Assembly (NCBI GenBank): GCA_031255055.1
Contig: JAIRTG010000054.1
Span: 1-11,483 of the forward strand
Reading direction: 5' to 3'
Length of the DNA: 11,483 bases
Origin: Prevotellaceae bacterium
GTDB lineage: Bacteria; Bacteroidota; Bacteroidia; Bacteroidales; Paludibacteraceae
Below, one piece after another: positions 1 through 6,251 of the stretch. How positions within the stretch are numbered: position 1 is the stretch's first letter; each line of letters opens with the position of its first letter. The notes under the pieces were generated by a model that was not told where the DNA came from, ran no database searches, and saw only the letters and a program-made list of their open reading frames with translations. The translations under genes were made by a program, and so were the position numbers.

Positions 1-61
1 ACTAATCAATAGAGTATCCCTATAGTGCTGAATGGTCTTGCTGCATGGCTACGCCGAAAGT
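1..61 (-). repeat. Partial copy of the local repeat family
   Basis: On the minus strand this stretch contains GGCGTAGCCATGCAG (about 43-57), closely matching GGCGTAGCCACGCAG in copy A (about 312-326). It ends at the window edge with a single ACTAATC (1-7), the heptad unit that forms tandem arrays in copies A, B and C. No hairpin core is present. I read it as a truncated or rearranged member of the same family whose remainder may lie outside the window. The match is short, so this is tentative. Bases 62-98 show nothing recognisable. Confidence 0.4.
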
Positions 62-98
62 TATTCCTTTTTTTGCACTTGACAAAATATAGAGGGGG

Positions 99-327
99 AC
101 TAATCACTAATCACTAATCACTGTCTTTCGGGGCGTTGCGGGGCAGAGCCCCGCTGAGGGGGTAGCGGAAGACCGCGTAGCGGGCTGTAGCGAGGGGGAG
201 ACATCCCCCCCCCTAAATCACTTTCTCGTTCTCTTTCCGGAAGGAAGACGCCAAGTACCGACAGAGCTATTTAATCCTTCACCGAATGACATTGGGGTTT
301 AGGCGATGTTCCTGCGTGGCTACGCCC
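99..327 (+). repeat. Modular hairpin repeat, copy A
   Basis: Modules in plus-strand order: three ACTAATC heptads (99-119); a GC-rich core (about 129-210) with three small hairpins; a C9 run; a CT-rich stretch (about 214-238); then a 3' module (about 239-295) that aligns with copy B through GCTATTTAATCC and ACCGAATGA; and a tail with GGCTACGCC (about 318-326). The core hairpins are GCGGGGC/GCCCCGC with loop AGA, CCGC/GCGG with loop GTA, and GGGGGA/TCCCCC with loop GACA. No protein is credible across it. It could be a MITE- or REP-like element or a structured RNA; the sequence alone does not decide. Repeat status is certain because of copies B and C, but the outer boundaries are approximate. 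Confidence 0.88.
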
Positions 328-478
328 GTTCTATTTGCCAAAATCGGCGCACAGGCGTTTGGTAAAAGCACAATTTACAGATTTTTGTGAAATGAAAGGC
401 ATAACAGACGGTAGGATTGTTTATGCTGCTCAAACAAATGATAGCCCCTGGTAATTAAACATTCTAAAATATTTCAAA
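328..478. other. Intergenic stretch, no supported gene
   Basis: The only reading frame of note starts at an ATG at 392 and ends at a TAA at 452-454 (20 residues, MKGITDGRIVYAAQTNDSPW). The same frame is open further upstream without a start, so it might be the tail of a decayed gene. I recognise no family and cannot call it coding. Confidence 0.5.
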
Positions 479-610
479 ATGAAAGATACAGAACATCGAA
501 TTGTAAAATGCCCTTATTGTGGAACCGAGAATAATTTCCACTTTTTTGTTTTATTGGGATAAGATGTGTATATTTGTTGTAGTAATGCTTAGGGGTATTT
601 TTGCGGATAA
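479..610 (+). pseudogene. Remnant of a small zinc-ribbon-like gene
   Basis: An ATG at 479 opens a 27-residue frame with a CPYCG knuckle (residues 11-15) that stops at a TAA (560-562). Reading on in the same frame gives a second cysteine cluster (ICCSN), then a TAG at 590-592, then a third (YFCG) before a TAA at 608-610. Three Cys-containing segments in one frame broken by two stops suggest a decayed zinc-ribbon protein. Alternatively the 27-residue peptide is a real microprotein, or the whole is chance. The promoter for the downstream isomerase gene lies inside this stretch, which fits loss of coding function. Confidence 0.4.
573..603 (+). promoter_or_regulatory. Bacteroidota-type promoter for slyD-like gene
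   Basis: TTTG at 573-576, a 19-base spacer, then TATTTTTG at 596-603 exactly match the Bacteroidota -33/-7 consensus (TTTG, 19-21 bases, TAnnTTTG). Transcription would begin near 608-611, giving a leader of about 58 bases. No Shine-Dalgarno motif precedes the start codon; the leader is A-rich, as is usual in this phylum. Confidence 0.7.
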
Positions 611-667
611 GCATAAAATAATTAACAAAGAACTGATAAAAGAACAATTATAAAAACGATTGAAATA

Positions 668-1231
668 ATGAAAATTGCACTAAACAAGTCCGTTTCGGTT
701 TCTTATGAATTGTATGTTCGGAACGAAGACGGCAAATTGGAAATGAAAGAAAAAGCAACCGCTGAAAATCCCTTCGTCTTTATCGCCGGAATAGGTATGA
801 TGTTGCCCGAATTTGAACAACATCTTTTAGGACTTTCTGTTGGCGATAAATACGATTTTGAAATAAAATCTGAAAATGCTTACGGCGAATACTGCGAAGA
901 AAAGATATTTGATTTAGAGCCGGCTGCTTTTGAAGTGGATGGTAAGATTGATGAAAATATACTTTTTGAGGGTAATTTTATTCCTTTGAGGGATACCGAA
1001 GGGAATCAATATCGCGGGCTTATTTTGGAAGTTACCGAAAATAATGTGCGTGTAGACATCAATCATCCTTTAGCAGGTCAGGATCTTCGTTTTGAAGGAG
1101 AAGTGATTGACGTGCATGATGTGACAGAAGAAGAATTAGCTGCGCTTTATGGCGGTTGCGGCGGATGTAATTGTGGCTGTGAGGATGAAAATCACACACA
1201 TGAGCACGATTGTGCGGGATGTGGATGTTGA
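668..1231 (+). CDS. slyD: SlyD-type FKBP peptidyl-prolyl isomerase
   Basis: Cytoplasmic prolyl cis-trans isomerase and holdase chaperone of the SlyD branch of FKBPs. The frame shows an N-terminal FKBP half (residues about 1-70, with GIGMMLPEFEQHLLGLSVGD), an insert-in-flap chaperone domain (about 71-130), the closing FKBP strand with NHPLAGQ at 132-138, and the conserved TEEELAAL before the tail. There is no signal peptide. The tail (162-187) has seven Cys (164, 167, 169, 171, 182, 185, 187) and three His (176, 178, 180), as expected for a nickel/zinc-binding SlyD tail, but it is shorter and more Cys-rich than the E. coli one. The start is the first ATG after the promoter at 573-603. It is followed 68 bases later by an FKBP lipoprotein gene, probably cotranscribed. 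Confidence 0.93.
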   Translation: MKIALNKSVSVSYELYVRNEDGKLEMKEKATAENPFVFIAGIGMMLPEFEQHLLGLSVGDKYDFEIKSENAYGEYCEEKIFDLEPAAFEVDGKIDENILFEGNFIPLRDTEGNQYRGLILEVTENNVRVDINHPLAGQDLRFEGEVIDVHDVTEEELAALYGGCGGCNCGCEDENHTHEHDCAGCGC

Positions 1232-1299
1232 GAGAATAAGCAGGTTGCACTGTAACAATCTTGAATTGAAGGTTAATCAAAGCCATTTCTTGTTCAAAA

Positions 1300-1833
1300 A
1301 TGCGTTTTATGAAAGCTTATTTTGTGGTATTGTTTATTTTTTGCCTCTTTTCGTGCAGGAAAAAAGAGGCGCAACTGCCCGCAAATAAAATTGAAACAAA
1401 ATCGCAAATACAATCGGAAACATTAAGAACGATAAATCAAGAAATGGTTTTGCTCGAAGATAGCTTTCTTCATGGTTTTATATCAGGACAAGACAGCGCT
1501 TTCAATAAGCATGATAGCGGTTTCTATTACAAAAAGCTGATAGAGAAAACTGGAGAAACACCAAAAGAACACGATGAATGTCTGTTTAAATATAGTTTAT
1601 GCCTGATTGACGGAACTGTCTTGGAAAATGCTCAAAAAAACGTAACCATTGGAAAAAAAGAGATTCCGGTTGGTTTGGAAGAAGGCCTTTTGTTGATGCG
1701 AGAAGGCGAGAAAGCGATTTTTTATCTTCCCTCCAGTATTGCCTACAGAATGAAGGGTTATGAACATTTAGTCCCGCCTTACACATCGGTACGTTTTGAG
1801 GTGGAGTTAATGAAAGTCAAAACAACGAATTAA
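1300..1833 (+). CDS. FKBP-type prolyl isomerase lipoprotein, GldI-like
   Basis: Predicted outer-envelope lipoprotein. Residues 1-18 form a hydrophobic signal peptide ending in a lipobox (LFSC) with the lipidated Cys at 19. Residues about 74-174 form an FKBP domain: GFYYKKLIEKTG, then LIDGTVLEN, then PVGLEEGLLLM at 123-133, PSSIAYRMKGYEHLVPPYTSV at about 144-164 and the closing FEVELMKV. The aromatic Tyr149 of the flap is kept, but the usual acidic residue after the DGTVF segment is replaced (LENAQ), so catalysis may be weak. Size and layout match proteins annotated as GldI in Bacteroidota; that name does not prove gliding. A second ATG at 1309 is an equally plausible start and keeps the whole signal peptide. 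No promoter is evident in the 68 bases upstream. Confidence 0.85.
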   Translation: MRFMKAYFVVLFIFCLFSCRKKEAQLPANKIETKSQIQSETLRTINQEMVLLEDSFLHGFISGQDSAFNKHDSGFYYKKLIEKTGETPKEHDECLFKYSLCLIDGTVLENAQKNVTIGKKEIPVGLEEGLLLMREGEKAIFYLPSSIAYRMKGYEHLVPPYTSVRFEVELMKVKTTN

Positions 1834-1866
1834 ACATCAAAACATTTTTTAAATAAATCTCGGTTG

Positions 1867-1898
1867 TTTGTGAAAATCATAATTTAGTCAGATATTTG
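1867..1898 (+). promoter_or_regulatory. Promoter for DUF4827-like lipoprotein gene
   Basis: TTTG at 1867-1870, a 20-base spacer, then GATATTTG at 1891-1898, which differs from the -7 consensus TAnnTTTG at one defined position. The predicted transcription start near 1904 gives a leader of about 18 bases. The spacing and the 88-base gap after the preceding gene support a separate promoter. Confidence 0.55.
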
Positions 1899-1921
1899 CA
1901 GGCCAAAAATATCCATAATAT

Positions 1922-2461
1922 ATGAAAAAGTACTTGCCTATTATGCTTCTTTTGAGTGCGTTTCCCGCCACATTTTTTTCTTGTAGAGATAATCAGAGCC
2001 GGTTATACGGCGACCAGTTAAAAGATGAAAAGCAGAAAATTGCCGATTATATCAACCTCCACAATATTGACGTAATAACCGTCTTTCCCGACAATGATAA
2101 ATGGAAAGAAAATTTATATGTTCAGACAAATTCGGGTCTGTATTTTCATTTGGTCGATTCGGGGAAGGGAGATACGATTCTGGTAAACGATTTGATAAAT
2201 CTGAGATATATAAAACATACATTGGATGAAAATCCGGATACGCTTGTTAATATGATGAGCACAATCAAATATCCGTATCCTTATGTATTCCGCTATTCTT
2301 CAGGGACGGATATTCCCACATCGTGGTCTGAGGCAATATTGTATATGAAAAAAAGCGGTTCGGAAGCAATTTTTATTGCACCTTCAAAAATCGGGACGAA
2401 TACCGAATTAAATTCGGTAACGCCGATGTGCTATCGTTTCAAAATCACCGTTCAAAAATAA
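1922..2461 (+). CDS. DUF4827-like lipoprotein, diverged FKBP domain
   Basis: Predicted envelope lipoprotein of unknown function. The signal peptide (1-20) ends in FFSC with Cys21 as the lipidation site. The mature part opens with a short helical segment (YGDQLKDEKQKIADYI, 29-44) and then runs in the order expected of an FKBP domain: SGLYFHLVDSGKGD (71-84), a VNDLINLRYI strand, a flap-like region, then SWSEAILYMKKSGSEAIFIA (134-153), PSKIGTN and a closing YRFKITVQK. This parallels SGLxY..G.GD, EAL.LMK.GE and iPs.laYG in FKBPs, but the active-site aromatic and acidic residues look lost, so I infer a non-catalytic or binding role. From memory it matches Bacteroidales DUF4827 proteins, which are often found beside the mutase that follows here. 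It has its own promoter upstream and a terminator downstream. Confidence 0.8.
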   Translation: MKKYLPIMLLLSAFPATFFSCRDNQSRLYGDQLKDEKQKIADYINLHNIDVITVFPDNDKWKENLYVQTNSGLYFHLVDSGKGDTILVNDLINLRYIKHTLDENPDTLVNMMSTIKYPYPYVFRYSSGTDIPTSWSEAILYMKKSGSEAIFIAPSKIGTNTELNSVTPMCYRFKITVQK

Positions 2462-2491
2462 TCTTGAAATCATACAACTTATGATAGCGGC

Positions 2492-2528
2492 AAAAAATCT
2501 CAAAGAAATAAATGCTTTGAGTTTTTTT
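2492..2528 (+). terminator. Rho-independent terminator after lipoprotein gene
   Basis: CTCAAAG (2499-2505) pairs with CTTTGAG (2515-2521) around a 9-base loop. The stem is flanked by an A6 run on the left and a T7 run on the right (2522-2528). It ends the FKBP group 31 bases after the stop codon and 37 bases before the mutase start. Confidence 0.8.
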
Positions 2529-2564
2529 GTTTGTGGACATTTCAAATTTTAAAAATGAACGTAT

Positions 2565-3962
2565 ATGTCATTAATTAAGTCCATTTCGGGAATCAGGGGA
2601 ACCATTGGCGGTCGTGTGGGAGATGGTTTAAGTCCGGTTGATGTTGTGCGGTTCACGGCAGCTTATGCTGTGCATATTAAAGCAAACAAAAAAACATCGG
2701 CAAATAAAATCGTCGTAGGACGCGACGCCCGTATTTCCGGCGAAATGGTCGGTCAATTGGTAACCGGCACTTTGTTGGGAATGGGTTTTGATGTTGTAAA
2801 TATCGGTTTGGCAACAACTCCGACCACAGAATTGGCCGTGACAATGGAAAAAGCAGCAGGAGGAATTATTTTGACTGCCAGTCATAATCCGAAACAGTGG
2901 AATGCCTTGAAATTACTGAACGAGTATGGCGAATTTTTAAACGCAGCAGAAGGTGAAGAGGTGCTTTCAATAACCGAAAGGGAAGATTTTATATTTTCGG
3001 AGGTGGATGAAATCGGCAGGCTGACAGAAAATTTTACTTATACCGAAAAACATATCGAAAGCGTTTTGTCGCTTGAGTTGGTAGATGTGGAAGCCATAAA
3101 ATCAGCCGGCTTTACTGTTGCGATTGACTGCGTAAATTCGGTTGGAGGACTCGCACTGCCTACTTTGCTTAAAAGTTTAGGCGTAAAAAATATCATAGAG
3201 TTATATACAGAGCCAAACGGACGATTTCCACATAATCCCGAACCGCTTCCCGAACATTTGACCGAAATTTCATCACTGGTAAAAGAACAAAAAGCAGATA
3301 TTGGTTTTGTCGTAGATCCCGATGTGGACAGACTGGCAATTGTTTGTGAGGACGGAAGTATGTTCGGCGAGGAATACACCTTGGTGGCCGTTGCCGATTA
3401 TATCTTGCAGCACACACCCGGAAATACGGTTTCTAATCTGAGTTCAACCCGCGCTTTACGCGACGTTACGCAGAAATACGGCGGAAAATATACCGCAGCA
3501 GCCGTAGGCGAAGTGAATGTCGTCACAGCTATGAAGGCGGCAAATGCTGTTATCGGCGGAGAAGGTAACGGCGGTGTAATTTATCCCGCTATCCATTACG
3601 GGCGCGATGCGTTGGTTGGAATCGCTTTGTTTCTGACTCATCTGGCAAAGCAAAAAACGGCTGTTTCGGAACTGCGAAAAACGTATCCGAATTATTTTAT
3701 TTCAAAAAACAAAATAGAACTGACTCCCGAAATCGACGTGGATAATATTTTGAAAGAGATAAAAGAGGCTTATCAAAATTTTGAAGTAAACGACATTGAC
3801 GGTGTGAAAATCGATTTTCCCGAAGGTTGGGTACATCTAAGAAAATCGAATACCGAACCGATAATCAGGATTTATTCCGAAGCCGGAAATAAAGAACAGG
3901 CTGATGAATTTGCAAATGATATCATCCGGAAAATCGAACGTATTTCACAAAAGTCCATTTAA
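2565..3962 (+). CDS. glmM: Phosphoglucosamine mutase / phosphomannomutase
   Basis: Alpha-D-phosphohexomutase, most likely converting glucosamine-6-phosphate to glucosamine-1-phosphate for UDP-GlcNAc, hence peptidoglycan and LPS synthesis in the cytoplasm. The four-domain family layout is complete in 465 residues: N-terminal SISGIRGTIGG, the phosphoserine loop TASHNP (104-109, Ser106), the magnesium loop DPDVDR (251-256), the sugar-binding GEGNGG (332-337) and the phosphate-binding RKSNTEP (426-432) in the last domain. SISGIRGT near the N-terminus is typical of the archaeal/Bacteroidota-type GlmM group; phosphomannomutase activity cannot be excluded from sequence. The start at 2565 precedes the family N-terminus directly; an ATG at 2554 is in another frame. 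I see no clear promoter in the 36 bases after the terminator. clpP follows after 18 bases. Confidence 0.92.
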   Translation: MSLIKSISGIRGTIGGRVGDGLSPVDVVRFTAAYAVHIKANKKTSANKIVVGRDARISGEMVGQLVTGTLLGMGFDVVNIGLATTPTTELAVTMEKAAGGIILTASHNPKQWNALKLLNEYGEFLNAAEGEEVLSITEREDFIFSEVDEIGRLTENFTYTEKHIESVLSLELVDVEAIKSAGFTVAIDCVNSVGGLALPTLLKSLGVKNIIELYTEPNGRFPHNPEPLPEHLTEISSLVKEQKADIGFVVDPDVDRLAIVCEDGSMFGEEYTLVAVADYILQHTPGNTVSNLSSTRALRDVTQKYGGKYTAAAVGEVNVVTAMKAANAVIGGEGNGGVIYPAIHYGRDALVGIALFLTHLAKQKTAVSELRKTYPNYFISKNKIELTPEIDVDNILKEIKEAYQNFEVNDIDGVKIDFPEGWVHLRKSNTEPIIRIYSEAGNKEQADEFANDIIRKIERISQKSI

Positions 3963-3980
3963 TTTAATAAAAAAACAAGT

Positions 3981-4667
3981 ATGAACAATCAAAACGATTT
4001 TCGCAAATTTGCGATGAAACATTTAAGGATGAACGGTCTGGCTTTGGATGCTTATGTAAATGACATCACAAGCAGTTACATATCTCCGTCTATTTTGGAA
4101 GAGCGCCAATTGAACGTGACGCAGATGGATGTTTTTTCACGTTTAATGATGGATCGTATCATATTTTTGGGTACGCAGATTGATGATTATACCGCAAATG
4201 TCATTCAGGCACAATTGCTCTATTTAGATTCATCCGACCCGGGAAAAGATATTTCGATTTATATTAATTCGCCCGGAGGTTCGGTGTACGCCGGTTTGGG
4301 TATTTATGACACAATGCAATACATCAGCTCCGACGTATCCACCATTTGCACCGGTATGGCGGCTTCGATGGCGGCAGTGTTGCTGGTTGCAGGAACAAAA
4401 GGAAAACGTTCGGCACTATCACATTCGCGCGTAATGATTCATCAGCCGATGGGTGGCGCTCAAGGACAAGCTTCAGACATTGAAATTACCGCCCGCGAAA
4501 TTCAGAAGCTGAAAACAGAACTGTACACAATCATTGCCGATCATTCGGGAAATACAATCAAGAAAATTGAAAAAGATTCCGACCGTGACTATTGGATGAT
4601 CGCAAAAGAAGCACTTGAATACGGTATGATCGACCGTGTGCTGATCAACGAAAAGAAAAAGAAATAA
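3981..4667 (+). CDS. clpP: ATP-dependent Clp protease proteolytic subunit
   Basis: Serine peptidase that forms the tetradecameric degradation chamber fed by ClpX. The catalytic triad is intact: Ser129 in GMAASMAAV, His154 in MIHQPMGG and Asp203 in SDRDYW, with spacings of 25 and 49 as in E. coli ClpP (97/122/171). The oxyanion segment NSPGGSVYAG (96-105) is present. At 228 residues it carries an N-terminal extension of roughly 30 residues compared with E. coli, as is common in Bacteroidota, and ends in a Lys-rich tail. It lies 18 bases after the mutase gene, so the two are probably cotranscribed. A stem-loop separates it from clpX. Confidence 0.97.
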   Translation: MNNQNDFRKFAMKHLRMNGLALDAYVNDITSSYISPSILEERQLNVTQMDVFSRLMMDRIIFLGTQIDDYTANVIQAQLLYLDSSDPGKDISIYINSPGGSVYAGLGIYDTMQYISSDVSTICTGMAASMAAVLLVAGTKGKRSALSHSRVMIHQPMGGAQGQASDIEITAREIQKLKTELYTIIADHSGNTIKKIEKDSDRDYWMIAKEALEYGMIDRVLINEKKKK

Positions 4668-4712
4668 AAGATTTAATAATTAGATTCTAAAACAACACAT
4701 CTATTCGTAATA

Positions 4713-4745
4713 AATAGCAAGGGATTAAAAAAATCTCTTGCTATT
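4713..4745 (+). terminator. Stem-loop between clpP and clpX
   Basis: AATAGCAAGGGATT (4713-4726) pairs with AATCTCTTGCTATT (4732-4745), giving 14 pairs including one G-T wobble around a 5-base A loop. The downstream T-run is poor (CGTTTG), so it may be a leaky terminator, an RNA-processing or a stability element that lets clpX be expressed at a level different from clpP. Confidence 0.55.
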
Positions 4746-4787
4746 CGTTTGAATGAAATATCAAACTAAAAAAACGAAAAAAAATAA

Positions 4788-6029
4788 ATGGCAAAGAAAA
4801 TAAGTTATTGTGCTTTTTGTGGACGACCCGAATCGCAGCACGTGGGTTTGTTTATAACAGGAATCGGAAATGTTGCTATTTGTAGCGACTGTGTGCTACG
4901 GGGTGCGGAAATGGTAAAAAGAAATTCTTTTCCCATATCAAAATCAAACTCCCCTAATTTGACTAAAAATAAACTGCCGCGTCCTGTCGAAATAAAAGAA
5001 CACCTGGATCAATATGTCATTGGACAGGAAGACGCAAAAAAATATCTGTCGGTAGCGGTCTACAATCACTATAAGCGTTTGATACAGGGCAAAAGCAATG
5101 ACGATGTCGAAATTGAAAAATCGAACATCATCATGGTCGGCGCCACAGGAACGGGAAAAACATTGATGGCAAAAACCATTGCAAAAAAACTACACGTACC
5201 TTTCACAATAGTGGATGCGACTGTTTTGACCGAAGCCGGTTATGTCGGCGAAGACATCGAGAGCCTGCTCACACGTTTGTTACAAGTGGCCGATTACAAC
5301 GTACAAGAGGCCGAAAAAGGCATTGTATTTATTGACGAGATAGACAAAATCGCGAGAAAAAGCGATAATCCGAGCATTACGCGCGATGTGAGCGGCGAAG
5401 GTGTGCAACAAGGCCTGTTGAAATTGTTGGAAGGCTCTATCGTAAATGTTCCGCCTCAAGGAGGTCGTAAACATCCTGAGCAGCAAATGATTGCCGTCAA
5501 CACGCAGAACATATTATTTATATGCGGAGGCGCTTTCGACGGAATTGAACGGAAAATCGCAGAACGAATGAATACGCATGTTGTAGGTTACAATTCGATT
5601 ATTGAAAATGAACGAATTGACCGAAATAACCTGATGCAATATATTGCGCCCCAAGATTTAAAATCATTCGGATTGATCCCCGAAATTATCGGACGTCTGC
5701 CCATTCTCACTTACCTTGATCCACTCGACCGTACAGCACTGCAACGAATTTTGGTAGAACCGAAAAACTCCATTATCAAACAATACAAAAAGCTGTTTAA
5801 AATGGATGATATCGAACTTGTATTTGAAGACGAAGTGCTGGAATACATTGTTGACAAGGCCATTGAATTTAAGCTCGGCGCTCGCGGATTACGCTCAATT
5901 GTTGAGACAATTGTCGTCGATCAAATGTATGAATTACCCTCGAAAAATGAGAAAAAATGGCTCGTAACTACAGATTACGCTAAAAGTAAACTGGAAAAAA
6001 TGAACGTTAACCGAATGAAGACTGCCTGA
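4788..6029 (+). CDS. clpX: ATP-dependent Clp protease ATPase subunit ClpX
   Basis: Hexameric AAA+ unfoldase that delivers substrates to ClpP. The N-terminal C4 zinc domain uses Cys8, Cys11, Cys32 and Cys35. The AAA+ module has Walker A GATGTGKT (118-125), pore loop GYVGED (151-156), Walker B IVFIDEID (179-186), the RKH pore loop GGRKHP (225-230), the arginine finger in GLIPEIIGRLP (Arg303) and sensor 2 GARGLRS (364-370). The IGF loop that docks on ClpP appears as VGY (266-268), a conservative variant. At 413 residues the length is close to the family norm. The start codon follows an A-rich leader without a Shine-Dalgarno motif. I see no promoter of its own, so it probably depends on read-through from clpP. 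Confidence 0.97.
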   Translation: MAKKISYCAFCGRPESQHVGLFITGIGNVAICSDCVLRGAEMVKRNSFPISKSNSPNLTKNKLPRPVEIKEHLDQYVIGQEDAKKYLSVAVYNHYKRLIQGKSNDDVEIEKSNIIMVGATGTGKTLMAKTIAKKLHVPFTIVDATVLTEAGYVGEDIESLLTRLLQVADYNVQEAEKGIVFIDEIDKIARKSDNPSITRDVSGEGVQQGLLKLLEGSIVNVPPQGGRKHPEQQMIAVNTQNILFICGGAFDGIERKIAERMNTHVVGYNSIIENERIDRNNLMQYIAPQDLKSFGLIPEIIGRLPILTYLDPLDRTALQRILVEPKNSIIKQYKKLFKMDDIELVFEDEVLEYIVDKAIEFKLGARGLRSIVETIVVDQMYELPSKNEKKWLVTTDYAKSKLEKMNVNRMKTA

Positions 6030-6126
6030 TTAACAGAAAAAAAACAAGAAAGACAATCACTAATTCATTAAAATCCAACGTGTTGATATAAAAAACATTT
6101 AACGCACTGTTTTTTTCTCAAAACAT

Positions 6127-6157
6127 CTTGTATATTTCAAACATGTTTATAATTTTG
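6127..6157 (+). promoter_or_regulatory. Bacteroidota-type promoter for recQ
   Basis: CTTG at 6127-6130 (one mismatch to TTTG), a 19-base spacer, then TAATTTTG at 6150-6157, a full match to TAnnTTTG. The predicted start near 6162-6165 gives a leader of about 88 bases. It sits in the 222-base gap between clpX and recQ; I see no clear terminator for clpX in that gap. Confidence 0.62.
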
Positions 6158-6251
6158 CTGTGGGAAAAATACAAGACACAATCTCAAACAGTTTTGACTA
6201 CATTAGACAGGCTTATTTTACTTAACTAATTTCCACTCGGGCTAAAACTCC

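Noticed and set aside
99..119. CRISPR array suggested by the ACTAATC repeats
   Set aside because: The units are 7 bases in direct tandem with no spacers and no cas genes nearby.
129..210. Protein-coding frames through the GC-rich repeat core
   Set aside because: The matching copies lie in intergenic DNA, and the sequence is explained by hairpins; no start or composition supports translation.
1059..1286. Minus-strand frame over the slyD-like C-terminus
   Set aside because: It mirrors the Cys/His-rich tail codons of the isomerase and has no independent support.
6055..6064. AATCACTAAT near clpX, resembling the repeat heptads
   Set aside because: Only ten bases match and no hairpin core follows; chance is sufficient in AT-rich DNA.
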